From positions 161,578 through 225,577 of the forward strand of contig JAPMXV010000063.1 in the NCBI GenBank assembly GCA_026936335.1: DNA of 64,000 bases, read 5' to 3'. The notes below the pieces were generated by a model, which was not told the DNA's origin, did not search any database, and worked only from the letters and a program-made list of their open reading frames with translations. The translations under genes were made by a program, and so were the position numbers. The DNA is from Mantamonas sphyraenae (Eukaryota; CRuMs; Mantamonadidae). This document shows, one piece after another, positions 12,134-23,041 of this stretch (position 1 is the stretch's first letter; every line of letters starts with the position of its first letter).

Positions 12134-14044
12134 CTAGGCAAAGCCCAGACGGCGCATCTCCCTCTCCAGCTCTTGCTCTTGGCGTCGGGTGAGCGCCATG
12201 ATGCGATCATTGGCCTGCGACCGCTCCATGCCGTACTTCTCCTCCAGACGCTCACGTTGGGACTGAGACAGAGCCTGTTGCAGGGTGCGTTCGCGTTCCA
12301 ACTCCTTGTTCTGTTCGACCTCGAGCACTCGCAGCAGCTCTTCGTTCTGATGACGGCGGATGTCCTCCAGGATGCGTTCGGCCTCCACCTCGCTCACACG
12401 GGGCTTCCTGCTGGTTTGGTCGACGGTGCTGTTTGTGCTTCCGTTGCCCGTCTGCTTCTTGGCAGGGCGTCGTCGACTGTTGCCGCTCATCATTGGCTGT
12501 TCCCGTTTGATCTGCACCGTTTCCTTTTCCACGCTGTGCACCTCCTGTTCCGTCTTGCTCGGCGTTCTCGTCGACGACTTGCTTGCCGAGCCAGGTCCCG
12601 CCTGTGTGCGCGGCCCCTTGCGTGGTCCGGGGCTTGCTTTGCCGTCGCTGCCCCTGTTGTTGCGAACACTGCTCTTTGGCGTGCTGCCACTGCTTGGCCG
12701 AGTTTGCGTCTTCTGTGGCGTCTTTGATGGTGTTTTGCTCGCCGTACTGTTGCTGCCTGCTCCGCGACGCGTGCGTGGCTTGCCTGCACTCATTGGCCGA
12801 TCCTGCTTGATGGAAACCGCGCCTGGGCCGCCCGTCTTGCGCACCAGTGCACTCTGTGGACGACGTTTGGAGGAGGAAGACGACGACGAGGCCGTGCCGC
12901 TGCTCCTGCGTCGCTCCTGGCCGCCGCCCTCCAGATTGTCTGTGTCGATCTCCTTCAGAGAGTTGAAAAACATGTCCGCCACCTTGTCGTCCACGTGGTT
13001 CAGCTTCTTCCTTGAGATCTTCACTGTCTTGTTCTTCTTGATGGTTTCCACAAGTTCCAGCATCTGCTCCTTCTCCCGCTTGCTCTCGGCCGCAATCTGC
13101 TTCCGTTTCGCCACCAATTCCTCTTTCTGCTTCTTCAGCGCCTCCGCACGCTCCACCTTTTCCTCAATCTTCTTGGCCTGCATCTCTGCTTGATACTCCC
13201 GCTGTCTCTTGAGCCTGGCCAGCTTGTCCTTGCGCCTCTCCTCCTCCAGCAGCTTGGCCTTGCGTTTCTCCAGCAACTCCTTCTCCCTTGCCAACCGTGC
13301 CGCCTCCTTCTGCTCCTCCATCGCCTTGTTCCTGGCCTCCAGCTTCCGTGCCTCTGCCTCCACTCGCTCCTCTGCACGCTTCTTTGCCTCTTTCCGCTGT
13401 CGTTCGCGTTCCAGCTCCTGCTCGTGCCGCCGTGCCTCTGCCGCTTTGCGTCGCGCCTCTCGCTTCGCCAGTCGCTCCTTGGCCGCCTTTTCACGTGCCT
13501 CCAACTCCTCCAGTCGTTGCGACTCCATTGTGTCCACCTTGTTCTTGGCCTCTCGGATCTCCCGTGCCCGTTTCTCCGCCGCCTCTCGCTCTCGTCGCCT
13601 CTCTTCACGCTTCTTTGCCTCAAATTCACGCCGTCGCTTCTCTCGTTCCGCCTCGGTGGCTTCCAGTTGCTCCCTTTGCCGCCGTTCCTGCTCCATTTGG
13701 TGCTTGCGTGTCTGCTCCAGCCGCTTCCGCGTCTCTTCCTGCTTGCGGGCAAGCTCCTCCGCCTTGCGACGACGTGCCTCCTCCAGTTGCTGCGCACGTT
13801 CTTCGTCCTTGCGTGCCAACTCCTCCTCTCGTGCCAGAATCTGCTGTCGTTGGCGCTCCTGCATTGCTTCCAACTGCTTGCGACGCTCCTCCGCCTTTGC
13901 CAGTCGCTCCGCTTCCTGCGCCTGCCGCTCCTTCCGCTTCGCCTCGGCCTCTGCCTCCTCCTTCTTCTTCCGTTCCAGCGCCTCTTGAAAGTTGCGTGCC
14001 TCTTGCTCTCGGATGCGAGCCAGCTCAGCCTCCTGCGTCCTTCC

Positions 14045-14084
<40 letters not shown>

Positions 14085-14961
14085 CTGCTTGGTGGCCAAC
14101 GTCCTCTCTCCAAAACACAACACACATCGAATCCCCCCCCCTCTCCCACCGTTGCCTTTTGCCCACTCCACACTACGACTCACCTCTTCCTCTTTGCGTT
14201 GCTTTTCCATCTCCAGGCGCTTTTGCTCACGCTCCTTGTTGGCCTTGCGACGTCGTTTGGCCTCCTCTTTCTCACGTCGTCGCTTGGCATCGAGCCGCGA
14301 CTCCATTTGCCTCTCCTGCTTTGTGATTTGAATCTCGTGCAGCAGCATCTGTTCCAGCTCCTGTCTTTGACGCTCTTGCAACCGTGCGTTGCGCTTAGCC
14401 TCCTGTGAGATGTCCATGGGTGTCAGCAAGGCGTTTGCCAAAAAGCCACGGCCAACGGATTTCTGCGAGCCTCACCTTTTCCACCATCGACGACTCGACG
14501 TCGGCGCCCGTGGAGCCCAAAGAATGCACACTGCTGGCAGTGGATGCAAATGACGCATTCAGGGTCTCGCTCTGTCGCTGTAGTATGGGTACGCGTGGAA
14601 TGGAAGGAAAAGAGAGTGTGTGAGTGGACGATTGAAAGGGGTGCGAGGTGTGAGAAACATGACGCTTCATCGTCCCCCGTCTCTGCCACCCACACCCACG
14701 TACACGCTCTGCATCCTGCTCTTCCTGAATGATTTGCTTGCGTGCCTCGCGGATCATGCGAATCTTTTCGTGGCGCGCATCCTCGTACTGCTCGAAGCGG
14801 GCGCGTTGAAACTCGGCGTCAAAACCGAGCGACTCAAACGCAGACACCGGTTTGAAACGCAGCTCGTCGACAAGGATTCCCTGGCGGCGACACGCCTCCA
14901 CAGAACGAGGTGAGGTCAGCACCGCGTTTTTGCTTTTCGGATCAAAACTCTCGATGGACAT
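12134..14961 (-). CDS. CCDC177-like long coiled-coil protein
   Basis: Four exons (14704–14961, 14476–14577, 14184–14402, 12134–14032), all in phase 0, give 825 residues. The N-terminus MSIESFDPKSKNAVLTSPR continues with EACRRQGILVDEL, the signature that opens CCDC177-type proteins. It is followed by some 400 residues of R/E/K-rich trichohyalin-like coiled coil (about residues 170–600), a basic Ser/Thr/Pro-rich stretch and a final short coil ending RRLGFA. Function is unknown; similar proteins are often cytoskeletal or flagellar, which is inference. Intron 3 contains a (GT/CA)n tract. Its start codon is 52 nt from the divergent LYRM7 start. Confidence 0.8.
14044..14082. repeat. (GT)n microsatellite in an intron
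   Basis: A run of GT dinucleotides (CA on the coding strand) fills the 3' end of intron 3 of the CCDC177-like gene. The same CA-rich character recurs at many acceptors in this window and appears to serve as the polypyrimidine-like tract. Confidence 0.9.
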
Positions 14962-15013
14962 TGGCGCTTTTTGCGTGCGCTGGCGCTTGCGCTGCCACCC
15001 ATCCGCGGACTGC

Positions 15014-15472
15014 ATGAGCACACGACCCACGCTGCATGTGTACAAGCAACTGCTTCGAAAGGCCAGATTGCTGCCGGGGGGCAGAGACAAGGCACAGGCG
15101 GCCGTGGAGGAAGTGCGGCGAGAATTTCGGAAGCACCGAAACGTTGAGGAGCCTCAGGAAGTTGCAAGACTGATGCATGTGGCTCAGGACAAGCTCAGTT
15201 ACCTCAACATGATCACTCCTCGTGTGTACAGCCGCGTAGACCTCGGGTTGGCGAGTGAAAGTGCTGCCACGGGTGGCGGAAGCAGCAGCGACGGGCCTTT
15301 GGCCGCGCAGGGCAGCAGCCGCAGCTTTGTGGTGCGCGATGGCAAAGTGGTGGAGGCGGATACAGTTACAGACGAGTCGGGGCGAGTTGTCTCCGGCAAT
15401 GGAGTCGATCCAGACGCGTTGAAGCGTCACCAGCGATTGCTGCGGCGCCAGCACTTTATGGACCGGAGGTGA
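15014..15472 (+). CDS. LYRM7: LYR-motif complex III assembly factor (LYRM7/MZM1-like)
   Basis: A single exon encodes 152 residues. The N-terminal third is an LYR-family three-helix domain: HVYKQLLRKARLLPGGRDKA, VRREFRKHRNVEEP, VARLMHVAQDKLSYL. The spacing of hydrophobic and arginine residues matches LYRM7/Mzm1, a mitochondrial matrix chaperone that stabilises the Rieske iron-sulphur protein before its insertion into complex III. The C-terminal half is low complexity (Ser/Gly, then acidic) and longer than in human LYRM7. Start 15014 is chosen because the next in-frame ATG upstream (14954) would overlap the divergent CCDC177-like start. The LYR tripeptide itself is degenerate (VYK), so assignment within the LYR family is moderate. 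Confidence 0.7.
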   Translation: MSTRPTLHVYKQLLRKARLLPGGRDKAQAAVEEVRREFRKHRNVEEPQEVARLMHVAQDKLSYLNMITPRVYSRVDLGLASESAATGGGSSSDGPLAAQGSSRSFVVRDGKVVEADTVTDESGRVVSGNGVDPDALKRHQRLLRRQHFMDRR

Positions 15473-15602
15473 TAGAGAGAGACAGAGAGACAGAGAGGAA
15501 ATGGTTTATGAGGTAGGCGGGGTGAAGGGGAATGGTGTGGAGTTGCAAAATGGAATGTGAGCTGCGCGGAAGCGGCCAACCTGCCCTCTTTGTGCCGTTG
15601 TC

Positions 15603-16633
15603 ATGGCTCGAAAGCGAAAGCGAAAGCAGCGCATCTACTGTTACTACTGCGAACGCGACTTTAAGGATGAGGGCACACTGCTGACGCATCAGCGGGCCAA
15701 GCATTTCAAGGTAGGCGAAGTGGAGGGAGCGTTGCTGGCCACCGAGCCGCGGAGGGGTTGACACACAGACCATGCACACACACACAAACCCAAACACAGT
15801 GCCCGGTATGCCACAAGAAGCTGCAGAGTGTGACGTCGTGTGTGATCCATTTTGACAAGGTGCACAAGGAGGTGCTGAAAAGCGTGCCCGGAGCCATGGA
15901 GGGCCGCACAAGCGTGCAAGTGTCTGTGGTGGGCATGCAGGGCATTCCAGGGTCGGAAGAGTCTGGAAGCAGCGGGACTGACGCAGGCAATGGCGTGACA
16001 GACACGGGCATGGTTGAACCAGACGTCAAACGGATGCGCACAGAGTATCAACCGCCACTCCTGGGCATGCCCAACCCCATGGGCGGCGGAATGATGCCGC
16101 CGGCTCCAATGTACGGTGGAGGCATGGGTGCGGGCATGGGCATGGGCCCACCGCCGATGGCTCCGCCGCAGTATGGCTACGGCTACGGGTAGGTTTGTGG
16201 CAGCGGAAAGCGCGCGCCGGATGCAAGTGCTGACATAGAGGGTGCCATGGTGGCTGCCACCTCCCACAGGATGAACCCTCAGATGGGCATGCCGATGGGC
16301 ATGCCAATGCATGGTGGTCCTATGCCCATGCCCATGCAGGGGATTCCCCAGCAAGGGATGATGGGCGGCTACCCAGGGATGATGCAAGGCGCCGGCATGC
16401 AGGTCAACGGCAATGTGCAGACACAAGCAAACACAGCCAGCAGCAGCAGCAGCAGCAGTGGTTTGGGCGCAGGTACGATCAATGGCAATGGAAGCAGCAG
16501 CAGCATCAGCGGAGGCGCAGGAGGAGAGAGTGACACGCAGAGCGCAGCAGCTGGCAAGGACACGATGGAAACAGAAGGCAGCACGCAGACGCAGGCACAG
16601 AGCCAGGGAATGGGCTCGCAGACAACCAACACA

Positions 16634-16666
<33 letters not shown>

Positions 16667-16849
16667 GCAGGCGCAGGTGTAAACACAAGCAACGCAGAGG
16701 CGAGCAAGAGCACCCAAGACGGCGTCAAGAAGGATGGCAAGGTCGTGGTCATGGATTTTGATCCCGAGGACGAGGGCTTGTCCATGGAAGAGCTGCGCGC
16801 CATGATCTCTCGCTATTCATTCGTGGACGAAGAGGCCGACGACGAATGA
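15603..16849 (+). CDS. ZNF207: BuGZ / ZNF207-like zinc-finger spindle protein
   Basis: Exons 15603–15710, 15800–16188 and 16270–16849 give 358 residues. Two C2H2 fingers lie at the N-terminus: YCYYCERDFKDEGTLLTHQ and, after the first intron, CPVCHKKLQSVTSCVIHFDKVH. A PGRT/GMQGIPG-like linker follows (AMEGRTSVQVSVVGMQGIPG), then Met/Pro/Gly-rich low complexity and poly-Ser. Near the C-terminus EDEGLSMEELRAMISRYSF corresponds to the GLEBS motif by which BuGZ binds the checkpoint protein Bub3. In animals BuGZ promotes spindle assembly and kinetochore loading of Bub3 and also acts in splicing. The order finger–finger–disordered–GLEBS is conserved, so the assignment is strong. Confidence 0.9.
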
Positions 16850-17169
16850 AGAAGCACTTCCAATTCGCGTTCCAGCGCCTGTCGTTCCAGATCAGCCAGG
16901 TGGCATTGTGCACGCAGACGATTGAGCTCGTCCTCGCCTCCATCACCCAGCTCTTGGAGCACGACAACCTCGCGAGCGTGCTCCAACACGGCACAACTCA
17001 GTTCGTGTTCAAGTTCCTGAGTCACGCCTCGCAATTCAAGCAAACGGGCCTCTGCCTGTGCCACGAGGTCTTCCAGCTCGCCCACCTGCTGAACCCAGGC
17101 AGCGTGTGTCCGATGCAATGCCACTGCATCGTCGTCTTGCGTTTGGATGTCGTCGTGGTCGTGGCTCAT
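16813..17169 (-). CDS. small coiled-coil protein, unrecognised
   Basis: A single-exon frame of 118 residues starts MSHDHDDIQTQDDD. A continuous amphipathic coil follows (GELEDLVAQAEARLLEL, LNRLRAQCHLADLERQALE) and the end is Ser-rich. I do not recognise the family. The frame overlaps the BuGZ 3' coding end by 37 nt, tail to tail, and starts 40 nt from the divergent DNAL1 start. Pairing with a dynein light chain gene hints at a flagellar or cytoskeletal role, but that is inference from position. The coil pattern argues for real coding; the overlap argues for caution. Confidence 0.45.
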   Translation of the reverse strand: MSHDHDDIQTQDDDAVALHRTHAAWVQQVGELEDLVAQAEARLLELRGVTQELEHELSCAVLEHAREVVVLQELGDGGEDELNRLRAQCHLADLERQALERELEVLLHSSSASSSTNE

Positions 17170-17209
17170 GCTCAATGCGACACAGACAAACCAGCCACCT
17201 CTTGTTGAC

Positions 17210-18315
17210 ATGGTAGGTGATGCGCACCACACGGACGAATCTGCTGTGGGCAACCCACTGACATCTGGCATGCATTGCACCACCACCCGTCCCATTCCAC
17301 AGAGCTCCAGTGGCCAGAAGGGTATCCCGCTGAAGGAAGCGCTGAAGGAACTCGCAAACGAGGGCTCCAACCCCAGCGATGAGCAGGAGATCCTGTTGTA
17401 CGGACACAACCCGCCCATTGACAAGATGGACAGCAGTGTGGGCCAGCTCTCGTCCTGTGTGTACGTTGTGCCTCGTCGCTGGCCCGTCGATGCTCGCCGT
17501 TGTGGCCGACCTCGATTTTGGCCGTTGGCGCCAACGTTGTTCTCTTGCGGCCTCTCACCGCCGCATGGACCCTCCTCATGCGCCGCACCGCAGCTGACAC
17601 GGTCCAATTCGACTCCTACCACAGAAAATTGTCGCTGTCCACAAACAACATCAAGTCCATCGGCCCGCTGAACGGCCTCTGTACGTTTCCAGCCGGCGTG
17701 GTCGTCGCCAACTGTGCCTCACCCCTACGCGCACACACATTTGCTGACGCCGTTGCTGTGTCCCCCGTCGTCCTTCCTACACAGCCAATCTCAAAATCTT
17801 GAGCCTGGGACGCAACCTGATCAAGAAGCTGGAGAACCTGGACGCCGTCGCAGGGACGCTGGAAGAGCTGTGGATCTCCTACAACCAGATTGAGCGCCTC
17901 AACGGCATCACGCCGCTCAAGAAGCTCAAGGTGCTCTTCATGTCCAACAACCTGGTCGACAAACAGTCTGAGTTTGACCGACTCGTACGTTTTCCCTCCC
18001 AATGTTGAGCGGTGAGCCGTTGTTTTGTGCAAAAGGCTGGAGGCTGACGTTCCCCCCCTTGTCCCCATCGACCTCGTGCCTCCACAGTGTGACCTGCCCG
18101 CGTTGGAGAATCTCCTCATGCTGGGCAACCCGATCATGACGAAACAGGACGTGAAGGACTGGCGCCGCATGGTGCTGAAGAAGCTGCCGGATTTGAGGAA
18201 ACTGGATGGTGACACACTGCTGGCCGATGAAGACGACATCGACGAGGACGACGTTGCGGAGTCGTCAGGCGCCGCTTCCTCTTCCTCCTCGTCGTCGTCG
18301 TCGTCCTCCAGTTGA
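17210..18315 (+). CDS. DNAL1: axonemal outer-arm dynein light chain 1
   Basis: Five exons (17210–17212, 17303–17460, 17625–17680, 17785–17984, 18088–18315) give 214 residues. The first exon is only the ATG. Motifs follow DNAL1/LC1: [75 protein letters not shown] and [10 protein letters not shown]. This leucine-rich repeat protein binds the motor domain of the outer-arm dynein gamma heavy chain and tethers it to the microtubule, so the organism builds a motile flagellum. The tail is an acidic stretch followed by poly-Ser, not present in human or Chlamydomonas proteins. Confidence 0.95.
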
Positions 18316-18428
18316 TGGGAAAGATGGGATGCAGAACAGGACTTTTTTTGCACACGCTCTCTCCACCAACCACATTGTTTGCACACCTGTAGCATATCCA
18401 CACGTGCACACACACCCGTTATTTCATT

Positions 18429-18952
18429 ATGCCCGGTTTGAAAGGTCTGATCAAGGAGAAAGAGGCGGAAAAGTCGTTTTGGGAACGCGCATACGACACG
18501 GCGGTGTCTTGGATTGGTCCGCCGCAACGTCGCGCCAGGATGTACAAGCAGGTCAACGATTCGGTGGGCAAGGCCGCAGAGGTGACGTACAACTACGGCA
18601 GCTCGGCGCTGTGGTTTGGAGCCACCGTCTTTGTGGTCAGCGCAGTGCCCACTCTGTTTACGCACGAGCTCGAGGGGATCAAGGTGAGTGCTGACGCCAG
18701 AGAGAGTCCACAGTCGTACATTCGCCCATGTGTATGCCCTCCGCACGCAGGGGTGACATCGCAAATCCTCCGACTCTGCTTCCTGCCCCAGTCGGAAGGC
18801 AACGGACTTTGGCGAGGAAATGCGCACGACCCGCAAACACCTCCGGCGCGCTGACACGCAAGGCACCCTTTACACAGCGCGAGCAACGCATGCAGCTGAT
18901 TGAGTATGGACGTGCACAGGCCTCTGAGGCCCGCCGAGGATTTGTCATGTGA
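18429..18952 (+). CDS. TOMM22: mitochondrial import receptor TOM22
   Basis: Two exons (18429–18683, 18878–18952) give 109 residues. An N-terminal amphipathic segment (KSFWERAYDTAVSWIG) precedes the single transmembrane helix SSALWFGATVFVVSAVPTLF with the proline typical of TOM22, followed by a short intermembrane-space tail (REQRMQLIEYGRAQ). This mirrors human TOM22, where ALWIGTTSF runs into a Gln-rich tail. TOM22 is the central receptor and organiser of the outer-membrane import pore. The N-terminal cytosolic domain is short and less acidic than in animals. The gene ends 9 nt from the stop codon of the convergent metalloprotease. Confidence 0.8.
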
Positions 18953-18961
18953 GCAAGTGCA

Positions 18962-21116
18962 TTACAGGGTGAAGGAAAGTGCCGCACACACACACACCGC
19001 CAACAAAGTCCACATGCCGAGGACCACACCGCTAGCTGCCGAGTACGTCTTGAAAGGATCGCTGGTGGTCGCCTTGACGGCGCTGGGGCAGGCACGGGAG
19101 TACTCTGGGCAGGTGATGGAGCCCTGAAGGCCGCCGTTGTTGACCTGCACCACGCCGCCCGCCGTGGGGCAATCCACGTAGTTGCTCGTGCCTGTGTCGA
19201 CCAGCACCTTGAAGGTGTTGCCTTCGCACTTGGTCTGGTAGCACTTGGGCTCGCTGTTGGCCTGTGCACCTCCGCTTGCCACGTTGCTCATCACACACTT
19301 GCTGCCGTCCACACCGTACCGTTCGCCGTTGTTGGTGCGCGAGCTGGAGCCTGCGCTGCTGTCTGCACACAGACGGTACGGCGTCGACAACGACGGGTAG
19401 CCACAGTAGTCATAGAAGGAGGACGAGCCACCTGTGGTTGGCGAGGTGTAATGCTGGTACCACGGAGGCAGCGACAGGTGTTGGGTCACATCACAGCTTG
19501 CTGCGCCATACAGATTTGCGTCGCAGTTGACTGCGCCGGAGCTGGAGCAAAAGTAGGCCGAGCTGCGGTCGTTGCAGTCCTTCTCCACAAAGTCGCACCC
19601 TGCGCCGTGGCCGTAGGGGAGCGCCTGGATATGCGACGAGTCCCAGTTGATACTGTAGTGACCTGTGTCCTGCAGAAACGCCAGTGGGAAGGCGGACATG
19701 ACCGGGTACACGCTGGTGGACGCCGTCATCATCTCAATACCCAGGATGCGCTTCTCAAAGTGGGACCCAGCCGAGCCCGTTCCTCCGCCATCCTCCAGCG
19801 CCACGCCGTTCACGAGTGCGCTGCATCCAAAGTGTTTCTGGGCCACATCCATCACGGCAGACGTCTTCAGGTACGACACCGTGTGCGACTGGCTGCCGTA
19901 CGTCGTCGTCACCTCCTTGATGACGCTCGAACGCGGCAGGAACGACGTGTACGACGACGGCGAGCTCGGGTTGCGGAACTTCTCGTACATGCTGGACGTA
20001 AAGCCCAGGGCGTGCATCACCTCGTGCATAATCACTTGGATGTCCCCTTCCTTCTCCTCCACGCCCGCCGAACTAGAGGCACCCGTCATGTGCTGCGGCC
20101 CCCAGTTGACGTGCCCTGCAATCGGTCGCGTACGAAACGCCAGGCACTGCGACGTCGTGTGTGCCACGTTTGTTTGTTTATGTGCCGTGTGGCGTGTGTC
20201 TGTGTCAGAGAGGTGCTACGGCGAGTTTGTGTCCTGGAACACTTTTTTGTGGGAAAAGCTGCAGGCGTTCTCGGGTTTCCCGGCTGCGGTGCGTGCCACC
20301 TACCTGTCCAGCGTAGGCGACGGTGCCTCCAAACGTAGGACGGCCTGTGAGGAAGAGCGCAATGTCGTAGGTGTCGAACGCGGTATCCTTTCCGCCGGTC
20401 ATGGCCGCCGGGACGGGAACACCGCCGTAGAAGCCGCAGTTTGTTCCGTCCTCAATCTGTGCCGCGTGAGAGATGCAAGGAAATCGTCAGCACATGTGAC
20501 AGAGAGAGAAAGAGAGAGGGCACAGATACTCAGCGGCACGTACCTTGATGCCACGGGGCGTGGGTTCGACCAGAAGCACATCTTCGAGGCGCTTCTCCAC
20601 TTCGGGCAGGATCTGGTTGACCACATAGTCGTGCTTGGCCTGGGTGAGCACAAGGGAGGAGGTACACGTGCCTGAGCAAGCGTCCTCAGTGCCGTCCGCG
20701 CACTGGGTGCTTCCGCCAGACCCGGACTTGTAGGTCTGCCCTGCGGTGTAGCAGGTGCGGTCGCCGTCACTGTTGAGCGAGAAACGGGACAAATCAAAGC
20801 GAATTCGGATTTTGCCGCGTGTCTTTGTGCTCATCAGCGTCAGCTCGCCGTCCTCTGCGGCGTCGCCGTTTTGGGAAAGCGCGCCTGCCGCGTCGCGTGC
20901 GTTCAACAGCTGCTGCTGCTGCGAAGGCTCACCGGCCTCCTTCACCTTCCATCCACTCTGTTCGTGCGTGTGCATCATACGGTCGTGCATGCACTTGTGT
21001 TCGCGCGGACGAGCGTCCAAGGGCTTCTCGCCTGCGTCCAGATGGCCTTGCACCTGTGCCACACACGCAACCATCAGCATCACTGCCAAAATCTGTCCCA
21101 CATTGTCCTTGTTCAT
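18962..21116 (-). CDS. leishmanolysin-type (M8) zinc metalloprotease, GPI-anchored
   Basis: Three exons (20544–21116, 20304–20456, 18962–20146) give 636 residues. A signal peptide (QILAVMLMVACVAQ) is followed by a pro-region and the catalytic domain with HEVMHALGF, the HExxH zinc motif at about residues 283–287. The third histidine is probably in SAGSHFEKR. The second half is cysteine-rich. The last about 25 residues form a hydrophobic tail after a Ser/Ala segment, as expected for GPI attachment. The family (gp63, invadolysin, amoeba homologues) cleaves surface and extracellular proteins. Here it may serve feeding or adhesion; nothing in the sequence implies pathogenicity. Reading frame and catalytic residues are intact. 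Confidence 0.9.
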
Positions 21117-21181
21117 GGCCACTTTGCAAGAGGATGGGATTTCGTTGGAGGCGATCGTGGACGCAACCCCCTCCAAACAAA

Positions 21182-23033
21182 ATGTCCGACGAGTACACCT
21201 TTGAGGACTTGCAGCAACGCATCGACGACCTCTCCAACGAGGACCCGTCCACTCTGTTCGAACTCACGGACCTGTTGGGACGTGGCTCCTACGGCTCCGT
21301 GTACAAGGCCCGCTACATCCCGACCTCGGAAATCGTGGCCATCAAGATGATTTCCCTCGAGGAGGGCGAGGAAGGCATTGAAGACATCAAAAAGGAGATC
21401 GACATCCTGCGCCAGTGCGACTCGGAGTACATCGTTCGCTACCGCGGCTCTTTCTTCAAAGGCTCCAATCTGTGGGTGCGTTACGGGCCCGAGCGTGCAA
21501 ATCTCCCTCCCGCTCCACACAAAATGACCCGGAACTCACACGGACATGCGCCACGCCTTGGATGGCCATGGCAACCAAAACCACACCTATCGCGGCTCCG
21601 CCGTGCCACACGTCCGCTGTGTGCTTCTCTTCTTTGTTCCACAGATTGCCATGGAGTACTGCGGCGGAGGGTCTTGCTCGGACTTGGTGCAGATCCTGGA
21701 GGGCCCCATGAGCGAGGACGCGATTGCGCTGATCTGCAGGGACGCGCTGCGAGGCCTGCAGTATCTGCACGAGCAGAAGAAGATCCATCGAGACATCAAA
21801 GGCGGCAACATCATCTTGACCGAGGAAGGCCGTGTGAAGCTGGCCGACTTTGGCGTGTCTGCACAGCTGGTCAACACGTTTAGCAAGCGAAACACATTCA
21901 TTGGGACGCCATTCTGGATGGCGCCGGAAGTGTTGCAAGAGTCGATGTACGACGGCAAGAGCGACGTGTGGTCGCTGGGCATCACTGCCATCGAGTTGGC
22001 CGAAGTGATTCCTCCCAAGGCCAACATCCATCCTATGCGCGTGATTTTTATGATCCCACGCGACCCGCCGCCCACCCTTACGGAGCCGCGCAAGTGGAGT
22101 GTCACCTTTCGTGACTTTCTCAGCAAGTGTTTGGTGAAGGATCCGAAGCGTCGGCCCACTGCGGAGCAGCTGCTGCGCCACAAGTTTGTCACCGACGTCA
22201 AGTCGTACGGCGTGATTGTGGATGAGATCGAACGCATGCGTGCGGTGGTGGAGGAGCGTGGTTACGGTCTGCAGGACGGTGAGGCGGACGAGGGCGAAGG
22301 CTTGGACGAGGGAGACCCGTCGGGCACCATGGTGCTCAACACAACCAAAACCGACGGAAGCGAGGACGTGTTTGGCACAGCGGTCAACTATGGCACGTCG
22401 CGGTTTGGGACGAGCGGCAGCGAAGACGAAGTGCCCGCGTTCATCGCCAACATCCGGCAGAACAAGGGGGCCAGCCGTACCTACGACGAGGAGGAGGATG
22501 AGGACGAGGAAGACGAGGAAGAGGACGAAGACAGCGACTTTTTCGGGGGAGGCACAGTGCGCATGACCTCGTCGGCGTCGTCGGGCAACACAGAGAAGCC
22601 GTCGTTTCTGCAGCGACTGCAAGCAAACGGAGGCTCATCGGCGTCGCTTGTGGCACCGACCACACCCAAAAAGGGCATTGCCGAGGATGCGTCCAAGGGA
22701 TTTGGGCTGGACGACAACCTGTATGGGATCTACCAGAAGGGCTCAACCATCGGCATCCCATTCCTCAACCTGACCTACCTGAGTGCAGAAAACATGCTGG
22801 CGACGGACTATGAACAGAACAACCTGACGTCGACCATCAACGAGCTGTCCAGCAACTACGAGGAGCTGGCTGAGGAGTTGAACGTGACACCGATGATCAG
22901 CAACCTGCTCAAAACGCTTGCGTATCACCAGCGTCGGCAGGAGGAGATCCCCATGACGGCCAAGGAGATGGACCAAAACCGACGAGTGGTCACAGAGCTG
23001 ACGACGGCTCTCAAGACGGTGTACAGGGTGTGA
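21182..23033 (+). CDS. MST/Hippo-class Ste20 (GCK) kinase
   Basis: Exons 21182–21475 and 21645–23033 give 560 residues. Kinase motifs: LLGRGSYGSVYKA, VAIKM lysine, IHRDIKGGNII, LADFGVSAQL, NTFIGTPFWMAPEV and SLGITAIELAE followed by IHPMRVIFMIP and PPPTL. The last block is the hallmark of MST1/2, Hippo and Krs kinases. An acidic stretch encoded by GAG/GAC/GAA repeats follows, then a helical tail. I do not see a clear SARAH dimerisation domain in the last 60 residues, so it could equally be a related GCK. In the cascade such kinases phosphorylate NDR/LATS kinases; an NDR kinase lies upstream. The next gene begins 9 nt after the stop, so the 3' end could be spliced onward (see findings). Confidence 0.9.
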
Positions 23034-23041
23034 AGAGGGGA

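Noticed and set aside
14044..14082. Telomere-like or promoter GT repeat
   Set aside because: The run is a plain GT dinucleotide tract inside an intron; similar CA tracts end many introns here.
13190..14331. Long Leu- and Pro-rich frames on the plus strand
   Set aside because: They are antisense to the E/R/K-rich coiled-coil gene. CTC/CTT codons opposite GAG/AAG create apparent leucine-rich proteins.
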